Shown in pieces: positions 22,801 to 37,900 of a stretch of 64,000 nt of DNA; the first letter of the stretch is position 1, and each line of letters starts with the position of its first letter. The stretch lies in contig NC_072791.1 of NCBI RefSeq assembly GCF_028583425.1, positions 197,508,311-197,572,310 on the forward strand, in the 5' to 3' direction. Both the position numbers and the translations under genes were made by a program. The stretch comes from Eublepharis macularius. Taxonomy: Eukaryota; Chordata; Lepidosauria; Squamata; Eublepharidae. The notes below the pieces were generated by a model. That model did no database searches. It was given only the letters and a program-made list of their open reading frames with translations, and was not told the DNA's origin.

Positions 22801-25800
22801 CCAAGAGTCAGGTGGGTGGGGCCACTTGTGACCTCTTTGGGGAACTGCTGGAACTGCGTTCCTGTGTGTTCCCCCTCGAAATGAGCCCTGTCAAAAAGAA
22901 GGGGGGCATCAAAAAAGCCAATCTGGTTTGGTGGTCTGTACCACTCCAAACTACTGCTATCCTACCACTCCACAGAGCAAAGTCTGAAGCTTTCTTTCAG
23001 CCTGCAGCGCCTTCCTGCAACTTAAAGAGTCTTGCTCCTTCTTAAGTGACTCTTTCTCCAACAGAAAAGCTACTTAAGCTGAAGGAAGGTTCCTTATGCT
23101 GGAGTAGAAGTATGGCTGGATCCACTCCTGTTATCCACATTTACTGGTCCCTATTTGAGGTTTCTGGACATTAGGATGACATCCTATGTCTCATAATGTT
23201 GAAAGTACCTGTCAGGTGCTTAGGTCTGACTTGATCAGACATCTTATAAGGCTGCAATCCAGAAAAGCGATACAAGTTGGATCACAGGAACTGCGCATGC
23301 AGTTGGGATGTTTTCTGAAATGTTTACAACAGCAACTTCCACAACCTAAGAGACAAGCCTCAGGTCATTCTCAAAAGCAAGCTGCCAGCTTGGAAGTGGG
23401 AAAAAGTTTCAGCAAAATAACGAACTTGGTGCCTTCTGTAAATTGCAGCCTACTGCGATGTTGTAAAGGACAAAAATTCTGTTTCTTACCAAGCCTGGCA
23501 GCCCTCTGAGCTTTTCCCATATGGACTTACTTGCATTTGGGAAGCCCGCTTTCATCAATATAGCATGTTCCTCCATACATACATCTGCATGCTGGTGGCA
23601 TCGTAGGAGGGGGTTCAATAGCTACAGAAAGGAAAAGTTATGTATGTGATAACAACAATGCATATGTATCCTGCAAAGTATGAGCCACCGTATCAATGTC
23701 TAGGTATTCTTAGATCAAATTTCAACCTGGAATTTGTGACAATAATGAACCAGAGAAGCAAGATCTGAATATAGAGCTGATATCCTACTTGTTGCCCAGT
23801 GGTGAAAGTAATCTAGTATGGGCTAGGACAGAGTACCGGTAACAAAGTGGCCAAAGTGGTACCCGTGGTCTTCTATTTCAAATCCCCCTGCTTCCCCGAG
23901 AGAGAGAGCACCAGTAAGAGATTTCAGTTACTTTCACCCATGTTGGTCCCCTGCCAAACCTGATGAATATGTCTCGTGTGTTTAGGTATGTGCTTCCCTG
24001 TTTGCCTTACTGAACATAACTGGATCAGAGCCTAGAAGTTGAGATTCTATCCATCTAAATATAATACAGTGAAATTACTTTAATTACTGTGGAAGGTGAT
24101 GAACTAGTCTTTCCACTAAAATTCTCAGTTTGGTACATTATCAGTACGATGGTGTGGAAGACAAGGGACTCCTAGTGACTGGCAGCTCTTTGCAGGCTAT
24201 GGGAATGCATGTTGTGCTCCATTGTGCGCAAGGAGCCTTTGAACAGAAGTAAATTACTCCAGCTGCATTCATATAAATAGACACACTATTCAGAGCTGGA
24301 GGCCTCCCTCTAAACCTGTCACACTTAATTTCAGTGATTTGGGGGGGCTATAATTTGCTTTTCTCATTTAAATATTAGCTTTAATCCAATTAAAACTTTG
24401 GTCATCGCATAAGCATGGAACAATCTGGCATATAGGAAATAAACTTTTGTTCATTGCATAAACATGGAACAATCTGCAAATATTTCAGCTCTAAAGGGAA
24501 AGTCTCAGCAATCAATTTTTTTTAAGACATACAGGAAATACTCCATGTTAAATGCTGTAGATTTGCTAGAGTGAAGCGTGGGCATTTATGATGAGACCTT
24601 TATGACATCTGACAGTTTTCAATTAGTGTAGGAAACTACGTCTATCTTCTACTGGGCTTGGGAACAGTTTCATCTCAATGTAAAGTTTCTTGTATACAAC
24701 TTTGTGTAGGTACAATGGAAATATGTATAGATTATCTTCTTTAACACACTGAAATTTAGGAATAAGGGTAATATGTTCAAAACTGAAGCTGAAGACAGCA
24801 TGATACTAGTCCAGACTCAGTTCAGATTCTCATCTGGGAAACTGATCTCATTAATCTTCACTCAATATAAAGGCAAATATTAAGTACAATTGTCCTAGCA
24901 CATGCACAAGGGAGTTAACTGGAGTCCTAGAATTGCTACGTTGGCCGCTCTAATGCTAATAGCAGCTGCAAGTTTGGGGAAAATGGAAGGGGAACTGCCA
25001 TCAGTTCCTTTTGCTGCACCCTATGGGTCAGCTGTTAAAAACAGATCTGACACCTGCCTACAGAAATCCTAGCCAATCAACAAATAAGCAGTTGCTAATT
25101 AAATGATTATGTCCATTCAAAAATGTGCTAGTCCAATCGCAGCCTGGAAGTAGTGCAGTCCAAATTGACCACATCAGAGCAACTTGTAGGATTTTTCTGA
25201 CTTCAGGGAAGTATTTCCCACCTTCAGTGTGAAGTGGTACCATCCACTCTGTCACCTGAAGGGTCAGCCCCACTGTTTTGCTGTAAGTGTAGAACAGGGC
25301 TAGTTCCACATAGGGCATGAAATTGCGGCTCCGCAGTGGAAGTGGCTTGAAGAGGGTTAGAGGGGCGGAGACGGCATCCGTACACTGCTGTCCCCATGCC
25401 ACTCCCTGCTGGCACCACTCTTCCTCCTCCCTTTCCCCTCCCTCCATTGGTGCCAAAGCGCTGACCCAGTGAGAATCCTGGGGTGCCCTCCTGCAGCACG
25501 GAAACTGTTAGGGAAATTTCTTTAAAAAGTACTCTGCTTTAATTTTATTTTCCATAACAGCCGTTACTCTCCATTATTCAAGACACCAAACTGTGATCAA
25601 TGAAGAAATATGAGTTTTATTATATTTGCATATGACATTCTCCTCTAATAGCCACCTCAAAGCTGTAAAGGGGGAGAAAAACAGAGCTTACCTTGCCATT
25701 TTGAAGGCATTAATAAGCTCCACTGACTTTGGAATTGGCCTCAGACAGAGCTTTCACACAGAAGGTCTGCCCTGCGGCCACTGTGCCATTTCCCCTTTAA

Positions 25801-28800
25801 GTCACAGCAACAGAGGTTTTCCTTTCCTTTGGCTTAAAAGGGAAAGTCTGAGGAGCCCCACAAACCTTGCTCAGAAAGCACATGATGCTGTGTGTAAGTG
25901 CCTCAAATGAAGTGGAGGCATGCTACATTCCACCTGGGGGGAAATTCCCATGTGGAACCAGCCCAGGTCTTTCAAAGGAATGTAATCCATGGCTTCAATG
26001 AAGAAACGATGCGTTGTGGGTCTCCTTTACCTGCATCACACTCTGTAGAGCTGCCTTCTACAAAACGAGCCCCTTGAGGGCAAGCGCAGGTGTATCCCCC
26101 GGGCCTCAACAAGCAGAGGTGGCTGCAGACATCTTTGCAAGGGTTGGCCACTGGAAAACAAGATGAGGCAAACTGGAGAATGAGCTGGATACAGGGTATG
26201 ACAACAACTGACGTGCTTTCCATCAAGGACATTATTCGGAAGTACAGAAACAATCCCTTCTATTATTCAACCTCTATGTAAAGCCTTTAGGAGAAGTTCT
26301 CTGTAGCTATGCAATAAAATGCTATTAATATGCTCTGTATCTCATTATCCAAATCCCCTGGTGATGCAGCAGAGTTCGTGGGTCACTGCTTAACATTTGT
26401 GGTCAAATGGATGAAAGTGAACAAAACGAAACTGAACCCAGACAAGACAGAAATTATGCTCAGTGGGAAGGCAGAGGTGTTGAAGGACACTGTACTCCCC
26501 ACTTTCAATGGAGTCCATCTTACCCTTGCAGACTCAGTTAAGAGCCTAGGGGTTATACTAAATCCAGAACTACAGCCAGAAAAGCAAATTAAGGCACCAC
26601 AAAAAACCCTTCCTACAACTTCAGTCCAGCCTAAAAAATACCCCCTACTTCAACACGGCATAAGCAAACCATGTCCCAAAGCACCAAGAAACAGGAGATA
26701 ATAGAAGTCGTAATTTATAGCTAAGTTCCAAAGCAGTGGGGTGAGGGTGGGTCACTGTTGGTTAAGCCTGCTTAAATGTTTAAATGGATGCAGTCCCCTT
26801 CAGTTCCAGTGCATTCAGAAACACCAATATAATTCATGGAGAAATTCGGTCATTTGGGAGCAATCGCTGATTATTTTGAGGATGTTGTTACTTGTTTTCA
26901 AGTAGCAACGTTTCAGAGGTAACACATCACCCAAGCCTAGCCGTTTACCTGACTGATTGCACCTATGTTGATGATAGATGCGGACTTGAGTAAGCCAAGG
27001 GTTGATAGTAAGCACTTTGACTTTTTCTCCCTTCCCAAATTTGTCTTCTTTCCAGACTTCTCCTCTTTCCTTAGACATCCAGTAGAGATGGCCTTCAAAG
27101 ATGTCAAGGCTATATGGGCTGTTTACTTTTCAAAACAAAACATTAGACAAGTTAATAAGCAAAATGGGACACTGGACAGCAAGTATCCGCTCTTCAAACA
27201 AATAGTTCTCACAATGCATTTCTGTACATTTGAATTAGTGGTCATTAATGCCCACTTTGGAAGTCCTAAAAGTTATTTTTTCGATGTGTTTTCAGGCTTC
27301 TCCACAAAGATGAAGAGAGCACATCATGTGCAGTGTTGACACCGCAGAACTTGCTAAGCCATATGTGCATTTACTGAATCGGAGCACTGTATTACAAGCC
27401 TTGTCCCTATTTATGGTCCTTAACAAAACATTTGCTGCCACAGTATGAACAGACCCCCTGAGAACCTTGGGAAACACTTTGCAGGGAAATGGCTTTAGAC
27501 CATGTTTAGTTTCTTACCTCCCTGCAAAACAGTCTTTCTGTCCGTCCCATCAGATCTCATAGATTCAATTAGGTTTTCCTTTACATCACTCCAGTATATT
27601 CTATCATTGTTCAAATAATCAATGGAAAGGCCAGTTGGCCAGCCAAGGTCCTCAAAGACCAAGGTTTGCCTTTGCTGCCCATCCATCCAGGCACTCTCAA
27701 TTTTTGGTTGTCTTCCCCAGTCCGTCCAGTACATTAGCCTAAAAAGAGCAGAAGCATCATTTATACAGGATACCAAAGCAAACACAAGACTATAAAAGAA
27801 AAATGTCTACCAAGAGAGAATCGGGTGGGTAAGAATTTGGCAATTCCTCACTGATCACGTTTCTCACTTTTGGGGATATATTTATTTTTATCTCAGATCC
27901 TCTGAGACACCTCCCCCCAACCACTTCTAATCGATCAATGCTACTTTGCACGATCCAGTCTGCATCTTACAGCATGTGCTTTGATTATCTGCAGCATATT
28001 CTGGGTAAGTTCCTTGAAACTTCTACAGCATATGTCTTATTTATAATTTTGTGAGATGAATTAGGTCGAGAGATTTTGATCTGTCTAAAACCAGTATTGG
28101 AGACCTTCATAGTGAATCCAGCATTTCAACCAGGATCGCCAATGCCGGAACTATACATACAGATTTCATAGAACCTCCCATAGAACAAATTTAATATTAT
28201 TCTATTCATTACCATGCATATGTACATCGCTAAATCTTCTTTTACTGAGCCAAGAAGAAAGGTGGGGTATAAATATTTAAATTATTTAACACAATATTAA
28301 AATTTCCTGTTGAGTATACGGATGAACAGGTTAGGGGGGGGGGGGAACCAGAAATGTTAACACATCAGCGAAGACTGGCATTGCAAAATCATGCAAAAAC
28401 AAATGATTTTTTTTTTATTTATTAAGCTGTTTGGCCTCTACAGATATCTTAGTAATGGAATCCTATACCCAGGAAAGTACAAAGCCATTTAAATATATTA
28501 AAGAAAATATGAATTACTGGGATCTCAAACTTGAGCTACAGTTAAATTGAGCCATTTGTTCATTTTCTATTGTTGGTTGATTTTATAGCGTTTTAATGAC
28601 TGTCTTCTAATAACAAGAAAAAGTCTATAAATCATTATCAGCTGACCAACCATGCAAAAATACTTTTCCTAAAATATTCTTGCATATCTGTCTCACTGCA
28701 GGAATAAAGAACGGCTGATGTGGAATACCTTGCCAGCTGCACACCAGCTCCATTTTTATGTCTCCTTCCTATGGGTGGATATAAGGGCTAGGTGTGACCA

Positions 28801-31800
28801 GAGACTGCAAGCCCTTGAGTGTGAGCCAAATGGCTTTTATCCCTTTGGCTTTGGCCTGTGGGGCATGGAGCCCATGGTTTCAAATACCAGCCACTGAACT
28901 CAGGATCAGCTCAAGACAGGAATATAGCTTTTCTTTGTTTATTCATTTATTTATATTGTATGTTATTTGTACTGTTGTAAGTTGCTTTGGATCTCTTAAG
29001 GGAGAAAAGTAGGACACAAATATTTAAATATATACATTGTTATCCTGTGCCTCATTTAAGGAGCTCAAGGTAGCATACACGGTTCTCCCCATTGGAACAG
29101 AGGTGACTCAGCGTGCCTGGACTTTGGGTTGTGTGTGTGTCTGTGTGGGAGCTATTTTCTCTTTTGTCTGGAATCAGATTGTATATATGTGTGATGCCTC
29201 TCTTTGAGCTAAAAGCTTCTCTCCGGCTCCTCTTTGTGTGCTTTTGTTCTCTCTCTTCTTACAAGAAAAGAAGCAAGACAGTTCTAAAGATCTCTCCTGT
29301 GGAAGCATGCCAGAGGCACACCCATGCTCTCATTCTCACACTCATGTGCAGCTGGATTAGCTGACCACTGTTAAAGGGAATAGTGTTATTTAGATTAGTT
29401 TTCTGTTTTCTTCTGATGCTACAAAAATGCAAGTGAATATGAATAAGCTTCAATAAAAGTAAGTTTTATCTGTTGCAATATACCTGTTTGGAGAGTGTTT
29501 TACCGCATGTAATTCCATGTTTTCCTGACCATGCAACTTTGCTGCATGGCCAGGAAAACATATCCCCGATACTCCCTTCCTCCATCTTTCTTTGTACAAC
29601 AAAAAATCCTGTGAGACAGATTAGTAGTGAGACAGTCATCAACCCAAGATCATCCATTAAGCTTCATGGATGAGTAAGGATTGGAATCCAAGTCTCCGCA
29701 GTTCTAGTCAGAAGCAAAAACCATTATATCACACCAGCCACTGTATCACACCAGCCACTATAGTAAAAAGTATACTATAACAGAAAACTGAAATACAGTT
29801 TGAGCTACCGAGTTGTGGCTATAGTTATATTAACATAAAGGTCCTATCAACAGAATAAGTGGGTCAACCTGGCTTGCACTGTATTAGTTACTAGCACTGT
29901 TGTGACAACAGTCCATTCTGCTCTATTAACTGAGAATGACTATTAATTGTTGTTTAACAGCCTAGAAATTCTCTTAGCATGAGTATAAATGACCCATTAA
30001 ACAAATATTTAATTTGCAAGAACGTGCAAGGGAATACTTGACACTAGCTCATCTACACCAACTAAGGCTGCATATGCCAACAGAGAATTGCTGTGCCGTT
30101 TTCTTTCTTTTTCAAATTAATTCCTTCAGTCTCCAAAATGCTTACCCAAGTTTAGGGTTGACAGCAATAGCTGCTGGTTGGTCCAGAAGAGAGTGAACGA
30201 GCCACTTCCTATACCTCCCATCAAGCTTTGCCACCTCAACTCGATTTGTCCCAGAATCAGTCCAGTAAAGATGCCTAATTTAGATACAATTAAATAATTA
30301 GCAATCTATGTATTTTATCACCATCAGAGTATGAGAAAGACTTTTTGTCTTTAAATTCCAGTAGTCAACGGCAAACATTCAGAAGTAATACAAAATAATC
30401 TGAATGTGTTACAAATTTCATTCTACCACTTCTGTTTTTGACCCTTATCCATCTCGGGGTATAGCTGAAGGTGAATGTCTGGCTAGGTCACGACAGACGT
30501 AAGGGCTTCACTGAAGGAAGGAGTTGCGCCAGCCACCTCAAAAGAGGTGGTTGTGAGATGCTTTCCTTAAGAAGCCCTCCGTTGACCCTGAAGATGTAAA
30601 TAGCTATCAGCCAGTAGTAAACATCCCCATCTTGGGCAAGGTGCTTGAGTTAGTGGTGATCATACAATTCCATGTTTTTGTGCATGTATTGACTATCTAG
30701 TCCCATCTCAGTCTGCTTTCAGGATAGTCTTGATTGATCTTTGCTGGGAAAGACACAGGGGTGGGGGTGGGAAATGAGTCGATTCTTCTGAACTTCTCAG
30801 TGGCTTTGCTATAATCACTCACAGTATCTTTATACACTGATTAGCTAAGCTGAGAAGTAGGAGCACTGTGTTCCTGGTGGCTCTGCTGCTACCTGATGGA
30901 CTGATTCCATAACATGGTGCTGAAGGACACATGCCCAACCCTGTGATATTTAAAATACAAGATCTTGCAGAGCTTCATTCCATACCCGATGCTCTTAAAA
31001 CATCTACATGAAAGTGCTGGGAGAGGTGATCTGGAGATGTAGTCAATGTGCAGACGACATTCAGTTCTATTTCTTCTTTTTCAGCTGAGTTGGGTGAGAT
31101 AGCAAATGTCCTGCATTGCTGCCTAGAGCTAATAATGGACTGAGTGACGGACAATAAACTGAAGTTTAATCCAGATAGAAGTGGTGGTAAGACCAAGAGG
31201 CTACCTTTTCTGAATGGGGAACTCCCCTTCAAGAAACAAGTGCTTTTAGCTCTAAGGCTGCAGATGTAGGTGCAGATCTCTGCTGTAGCATATAGCGCCT
31301 TTAATCAGCTCAGACTGGTTCGCCAACTGTAGTGCACCTGTTTCAAAATCAGGTGGCTTGGCAGCTTGCAAGAACACAGGGATCACATCACTAGTTTTAA
31401 AAGATCTCCAATGGCTGCCAGTTTGTTCCTGGGAACAATTCAAAGTATTGGCTTATTTTTATCTCTGTGAGGCAGACGAGACGGAGAGAAAACTGACCCA
31501 CGATTACCTGGTGAATGTTATGGTTATTACTTAGGAAGCTCGACACAGTTTGTGAACAGGATACCCAAAGATAGAATTTCTCTTCTGTGCATAACAGAAC
31601 ACAGGGCTAAAAAAAGTCCCCAACTTTTGTCACGTTTACCATATTCAAAGATAACTCCTGAACAACTTTTGTTTAGCCTTTATGCTTACCTTCCAACCCA
31701 GTCCACTGCTAAACCAACAGGACTGACCAAGTATTTCAGATTCAGGTCAACTTCTTTCACAGGATTATTTCCACCACTTTCAAAAGTGGGGATATAGGCA

Positions 31801-31900
31801 CGTTTGATGGAACCAAATTCTGCACCACGTCCCAGAATGCTGTAGTATACAATACCTGCAGAATGTTGAGAGAGTATTTTTGTTATTTGTTGAGAGAGAG

Positions 31901-31983
<83 letters not shown>

Positions 31984-34900
31984 CCCCTTTCTCAATGAGA
32001 CTCAAAGTGGATTACACAACGTAAGTCAGTGATAGTCCACACAAAAAGACATCTAATAAGCATGGTGTAGGTTGAAACAACCAATATGAGAAGAAATCTA
32101 ATGAACAATGCATTAGAACTAGAATTACCAAAATCTGAGCAACTGTAGCATATTAAGCATGATACAGAGGATGAATATAATGAAGAAAAATGGTATTACA
32201 TCATTAGAAAATATTGAAACACCAAGCATCCTGTCATTAGAATATTCATCATTTACGTGGGCAGTTTTTGCCCCCCCCAAACCTCCAAGTCACTCAAACA
32301 ATTTACTCCCATTCTGGTTACTCCCATTTTCTTCCTGCTGAAACTGTAAAATATATGAAATTTCCTCAAAATCCTATTAATTAATATCTAAAGTAGGCAT
32401 TTTTAATGACAGAAAATATGTAATGTCCAAAGATGTGATAGCTTAATATGCCATGTCTTTAAAGCTGCCTGGATAATGCTTAAAAGAGGCTCGAGTAGAA
32501 AAGGAAATGGGAGTGGCTGTGGCTTAGTGGTAGAGCATCTGCTTGGCATGCAGAAGGTCCCAGGTTCAATCTCCAGCATCTACAGATTTTTTTAAAGTAA
32601 AGGAGCAGTAGTAAGGGACATGCAAGACTTCAGCCTGAGACCTGAAGAGCCACTGACAGTGTCTGAGTAGACAATGCTGACCTTGATGGTCCAATGGCCT
32701 AATTCAGTATAGGCAGCTTCATATGTGTTCAAAACTGGTCATTTAAATCCTTCAGTACTGCTGATATGTTTATTAGCACAACAGTCCAAGGCTGATGGTA
32801 CGGCAACAGTGGATATAATGGACTGGATCGTACACCTAGGCCATACAGCAGCCACCACAGATCCACAAAATGTCAATGATGAATATAAGGGGACCCTCCG
32901 TAACAACATAGGCCACAACAAGGAGGAGGACTCTCCCCTGTTGTGCAAATAGAACTGGAACTCACTGCCAAAAGTACAGGATCCAACCAAGTGTGAATAT
33001 ATCCTTTATCCATTTTCAAGCTATCTAGTATAGGCTTGCAGTCTAGGATCTCTATTGATCAGCAGGAAATTAGAAAACTCTGAAGAGATGGTGACTCTGA
33101 GTAGGAACCTGGGTCTCAGTTTTATCTCATCTTGCTCCAGTAACAATCAGATGAGTGAACCTCATCTGTGGGCAGGGTATGATTCTACATTGTGCTAGAT
33201 TTATTTTCTGAGGGACTGAATGATATTGCTAGAGGCAGCAACTACATCATTGACTATTAATCTAGAACTTACTAAAGGAACCTGAAGAAAAAGCTGTGAG
33301 GAAGCTGCTCCAGTATCAGTCCTAAGAGGACCCTACAACATGTTTTAGCTCAATAGGAGAAAAAAAACAAGGAAAAAAGAGCTAAGAGCACTAGCATTTA
33401 ACTCTTTTGTTCTGGAAAGCGCTTTAAAATCTCACTCTCGTAACAACCCTGTGAGGTAAGGCACTGATTATATCTATGTTATAGATAGGGCAATGAAGGT
33501 AAGAGGTTGTAATAAACTTAAGACCTCAAACTGAATCTATAGCACAGGTAGGGCTTGATAACAGGCCTTCTGTATTGAAATCCACTTCAGTGTCCATTTG
33601 ATAGCACTGTAACTTTAAAAAACCCAGTAACTATATTAGATGAGGAACAGGGAGTGGAATACATGCAAAGCCACCAGTCCATGTAAGAAACTTACAAAAT
33701 AAGAGTCATTAATGCTGTAAATATACTCACTGAGGCCTATCCCCTCTGGGTCCCAGTCATAGTCTATAGCTTGGATGTGTTCCTCATTGTTAATATAATC
33801 AGAGTATTGTTCTGATGACATATTATACCTCCGAATACGAATATTATCAGGCAGAAGCAATACTGGAGGGTTACCTGAAAAAGAGAGCGACACGTTATGT
33901 TGTGCTCAAAAGATGCAGGAGAAATTACTGATGTGTGAAACACAAAATATCTCGTCTTCCATCTATCTGCATTTCTATCCTCCCCTTCTTCCAAGGAGGC
34001 CTTTATGGTTCTCACTTCTTCCATTTTTATCCTCACAGAAAACATCAGTGAGATAAGTTAGGCTGATAGTAATTACCTCACGGCCATCCAGTGAGCCTCC
34101 AGGCTAAGTGAGCGCTTGTTTTAGAAATCCGAACAAAACTGTTTGCTTAGGCGTTTCAAAAACTTTTGAAACAAGATCTGTAACATGAGGTTATTTCTGC
34201 ATAGCTTTGTTACTGTTTTTTTACTTTTTGGTTGCTATGGGTTATACCTTCCCGCAAGCCCATGTTATATTTGGTCAGGGCTGGCGTCAGGGGTTGACAT
34301 TCCCAGGCAGCTCTAGGGATCTGAGCGGCCGTGGAAGACCCAGGGCCAAGCCCTAAGCTGCTGCTGCGTAACAGCCACCATGGTTGCTTGTCCTACTCCT
34401 CTGGTCAGCAGCAGCATGACTGGGTGCCCTCCCAGCTGGTTCATAACGCTATGTTGTGCTCATCAGTGAGTGGCAGCCTCCTCCTCCACCATCTGCTGGC
34501 CTTTTTCTGAAAAAGGAGCCTAGGACAAAGAGCCACCAGCACAGCACATTTATGGAGGGGGCGATTAAAAGGTACTGTGCAGAGATTCCCCAAAACCTGG
34601 ACCTAGATTTGCATATGGTAGGCAAATTCCTGTAAATCTTTGGATTAGAAGAGTCTTGGGGGCAGGATCTAAAAAAATTGCTGAAGTGACTTCAAGGACT
34701 TGCATGTTGCAAGTGGGAATTTTGATTTTTTTTTCCTTTTTGAAAAAAGACTGTCTATGCTATATCGGGTTGGATCTCATTGACAACATCTGTATGTGCA
34801 AAAGGGGGCGACTCCTCCCAGCTTCAGGAGAGGAGAGACAGGGACGTTATACTTCTAGGTATGGGATTTAGACAAGATCCAACCCATTGTTTTTTATTAC

Positions 34901-37900
34901 AGTGCATTTTAACCCAGCCATTCCACTAAGGAGCTCTGGGCTGCCTACATGTTCCTCCTCCTCTCTTTTCAGTCTCACATCAGCCCTGTGATAAGAGGGA
35001 AGGCTGCAAGATATTTTGTTGGATCCAGTTTAAATATTCCATTACCAGAATGGAATTTTCCAGGCTCTTCCCCCACCCCTGCAACATACTGATCTCTAAG
35101 AAATGCCACTCCTGGGGGACAGAGAATCCAGAAGAATGACATTAGAGGGGTCTGCAGAGGGAAAGGGGTATTGGTGGAATTGACAATTGAGTCTTTATTA
35201 AATTTGTATCCCATCTTTTCCCCATCATGCTACTCAAGGTGATGCATATAAGAGATCTCCCACCAATACACTGACCAGACTCCGATGTGTATAAGTTTCA
35301 GCATGAGAGACAACAACTGGTTAAAACTCAACCAGCAAGCTTCACACACAGGAAGGAATTTGGGCCCTGGTTTCCCAACTCTCAGTCTTCATCAGTACTT
35401 TAGTTTAAAATAATGGAGAACAGATAGAAGAAAGCTGGAGGCCAGCACCGCCTTGCAAGAGGCGTTTGACTCCCGGCTTTGCACCTGAAGTCTTTCCAAC
35501 TCAAGATTCCTTTAAGCATTTTGACTTTACAGGTTTTTAAATACTCTTTATGCAATAATCATTACACATGGGATCTAGATCATAAAGATACTATTTCGCA
35601 GACAACCTGTCTCATTAAAAATCTTTTTTAAAGCACAGTCTCGATTCAGACATCATACAAAACAAAGGTTTAATCTATTTACTGATAGTGTGGTTGTGTG
35701 AATGCAGACTACTCCACTAACTATGGTTAGCTTAGATCCATCAATCTGAAACACAGTTACTCTAAACTACTGATGGTTTTGCATGAATTGTGAATATGGA
35801 TATCACGGTTTGTTTTCCAGCACCATTCTCACCACAATGCAAGCAGGGATACCAGCTGTGCCTCTGTTGGGGGATCAGGGGACAGAATGAAGGTGATGAC
35901 ACCAGAATTTGTCAAAGCAATTCTGAATGCGAATGATTGTCTGCGAGTCAAATCCTGGTTTCACTAAGTAACCACAGTTAAAATAATCGGTGGTTTCATG
36001 TTAAGTCTGACTTGAGCCCCAGCGTGATCTTCTATTGTTCATTATATATATATATCAACATACCTCACTATTGCCGTTCCCTTTGCTTTTTAGGGTATGA
36101 GACAAGGTTCCACCTACTCACATTATACCACACAACGAAGTCACAGGGCATGACCTAAAAAGAGCCGTGACTCTTTTATGCGATAGCATTTGAGTGACTG
36201 ATGTGAGCAATGGGCTGTACTCTGTCTATTCATGCTCATTAGTCCATGAATCATTAGCGACAATCTGTCAGCAAAGTGTCATTGATTTATATCAATATAA
36301 TCTGCCTTTGGAGAAATTGCTAGAACATTAATTTTCTTTCTGCTGACAACCAACAGACAGAATGAACAGGCCTCTTGTCTTCCAGAAAGGAATTGGGGGC
36401 AGGGGAGGACACCATAATCAAATGTGAACGTATGCATCTTTTTACCCAGTTCCAGTAGTCCCAGGTTGAAGAGTGGTTTTACAGCATTTTTTACCTACAC
36501 TTCTACACAACTGAATTGTAAAAAAAAATGCACAGCAAAGAGAGATAGCATAATACTGGTGAAGATAAGAGGGAAGGCTTATCTCAGAATAAGTCCACGG
36601 TGTCATTTTAAATGCAAGGTACAAAATCTTTTAATGAATCTTTTAATGAATATAGCAAAATCTTTTAATGAATATAGCCAAAGGTAATTATAATCAGACA
36701 CCTGAGCCCCCCTAAAAGATATAAAATACGAATGACTTCACTAGAATAATCAAATCTAAAAATACTCTCTTCCGACAAAGTTTTTGCTCATATTTTCTCA
36801 GGTGCCAAAGTAAACAGCGCCACTCTGTACGAGACGAGCGAGTCAGCATCCAAAAGAAGAAAGATCAGCTTCTCTACTTAATTTTTAATGCTTCAAGTCC
36901 CATGGAAATGCTGGCCGTGCTTACCAGTGGCTGCACACTGCATTCCCTGCTGATCCCCAACCGATCTAAATCCCTCTGCACAGAAACATTCATAACTTCC
37001 TTTGGTATTCTTACAAATCTGCGGGCATGTTCCGAAGATCTCGCACTCATTGATGTCTGAAGGCAAACAGAAATAAATACAAGTTTTATGTGTTTTCTTT
37101 TTAAATTTAAAGATAAAAGAACTGCCTTGTTGGAGTAGAATCCCATATTCTGTCCCTCTCTACAGAGGCCTCTAGCTTCACTTTCTTCTCCTTCTTCAGT
37201 TGTTTGTTCTCATTGTGATTGTTTTTTAATACTCAAATCTCTCCTTCCATTTAGAGTCCTTAATGTGCAATTATGCAAACGGAAACAGAAATGGACACAG
37301 CACAGTTCTGCTTGCACAATATCTTGTCTGACACCTTATGTTCTCCAGAAATTGCTTGCACAACATCTTACACAAGTGGAAAAACAATTTAAAAATACCA
37401 GCATAAAAACAACTACAGCACCAGTAAAAGAGACTTCGCTTACACTAAAACAGCAGCAATGACAGTTAATTTCTTGGTGGCCTCAGCATCCCAGCCACAA
37501 TGAAAGGAAATTTAAAATAAAACAGCAAAAAATTCAAAACTAAAATTAACTGGCATTAAAATACCTAGGAGCAACAATTTCCCCCTGATGGAGTAGAGCG
37601 TGCCTCCACTATTTTGGAAGCCTTCAAAATGGGCATTACTCATAGAGCTACTGGGACCTTCCCCTCTAAGCCAGAGTAAAAGGGGAGGGGAGGGGAATTT
37701 GATTTACTCTGCCTGAAGCCAATGCATGCAGGAGCACAGAGATTAACAACACTTTCAAAATGGTGTTGTTCTTCACACACTGTGAAGGGCTTTAGATGTC
37801 ATAACTAGCACTCTGAATTGAACTTGAATGCTTTATTATTATGAAGTATTATTATGTAATTATTGTTTTTATGTGGAATATAATATTATATTATTGCATG

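Noticed and set aside
25058..25500. Two overlapping minus-strand frames of 132 and 91 codons in GC-richer sequence
   Set aside because: No recognisable domain, no convincing splice sites in phase with LRP2, and no counterpart between these EGF modules in other LRP2 proteins.
29515..29562. Perfect-looking 20-base inverted repeat that could be a microRNA hairpin
   Set aside because: The loop is almost absent and the stem is too short for a typical precursor; may be a chance or decayed palindrome.
31780..31995. Open frame of alternating Leu-Ser on the minus strand
   Set aside because: It is the direct translation of the (AG)n microsatellite, not a protein gene.
32508..32600. tRNA-like sequence with A and B boxes
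   Set aside because: It is the head of a SINE with a retroposon body, and the cloverleaf is degenerate, so not a tRNA gene.
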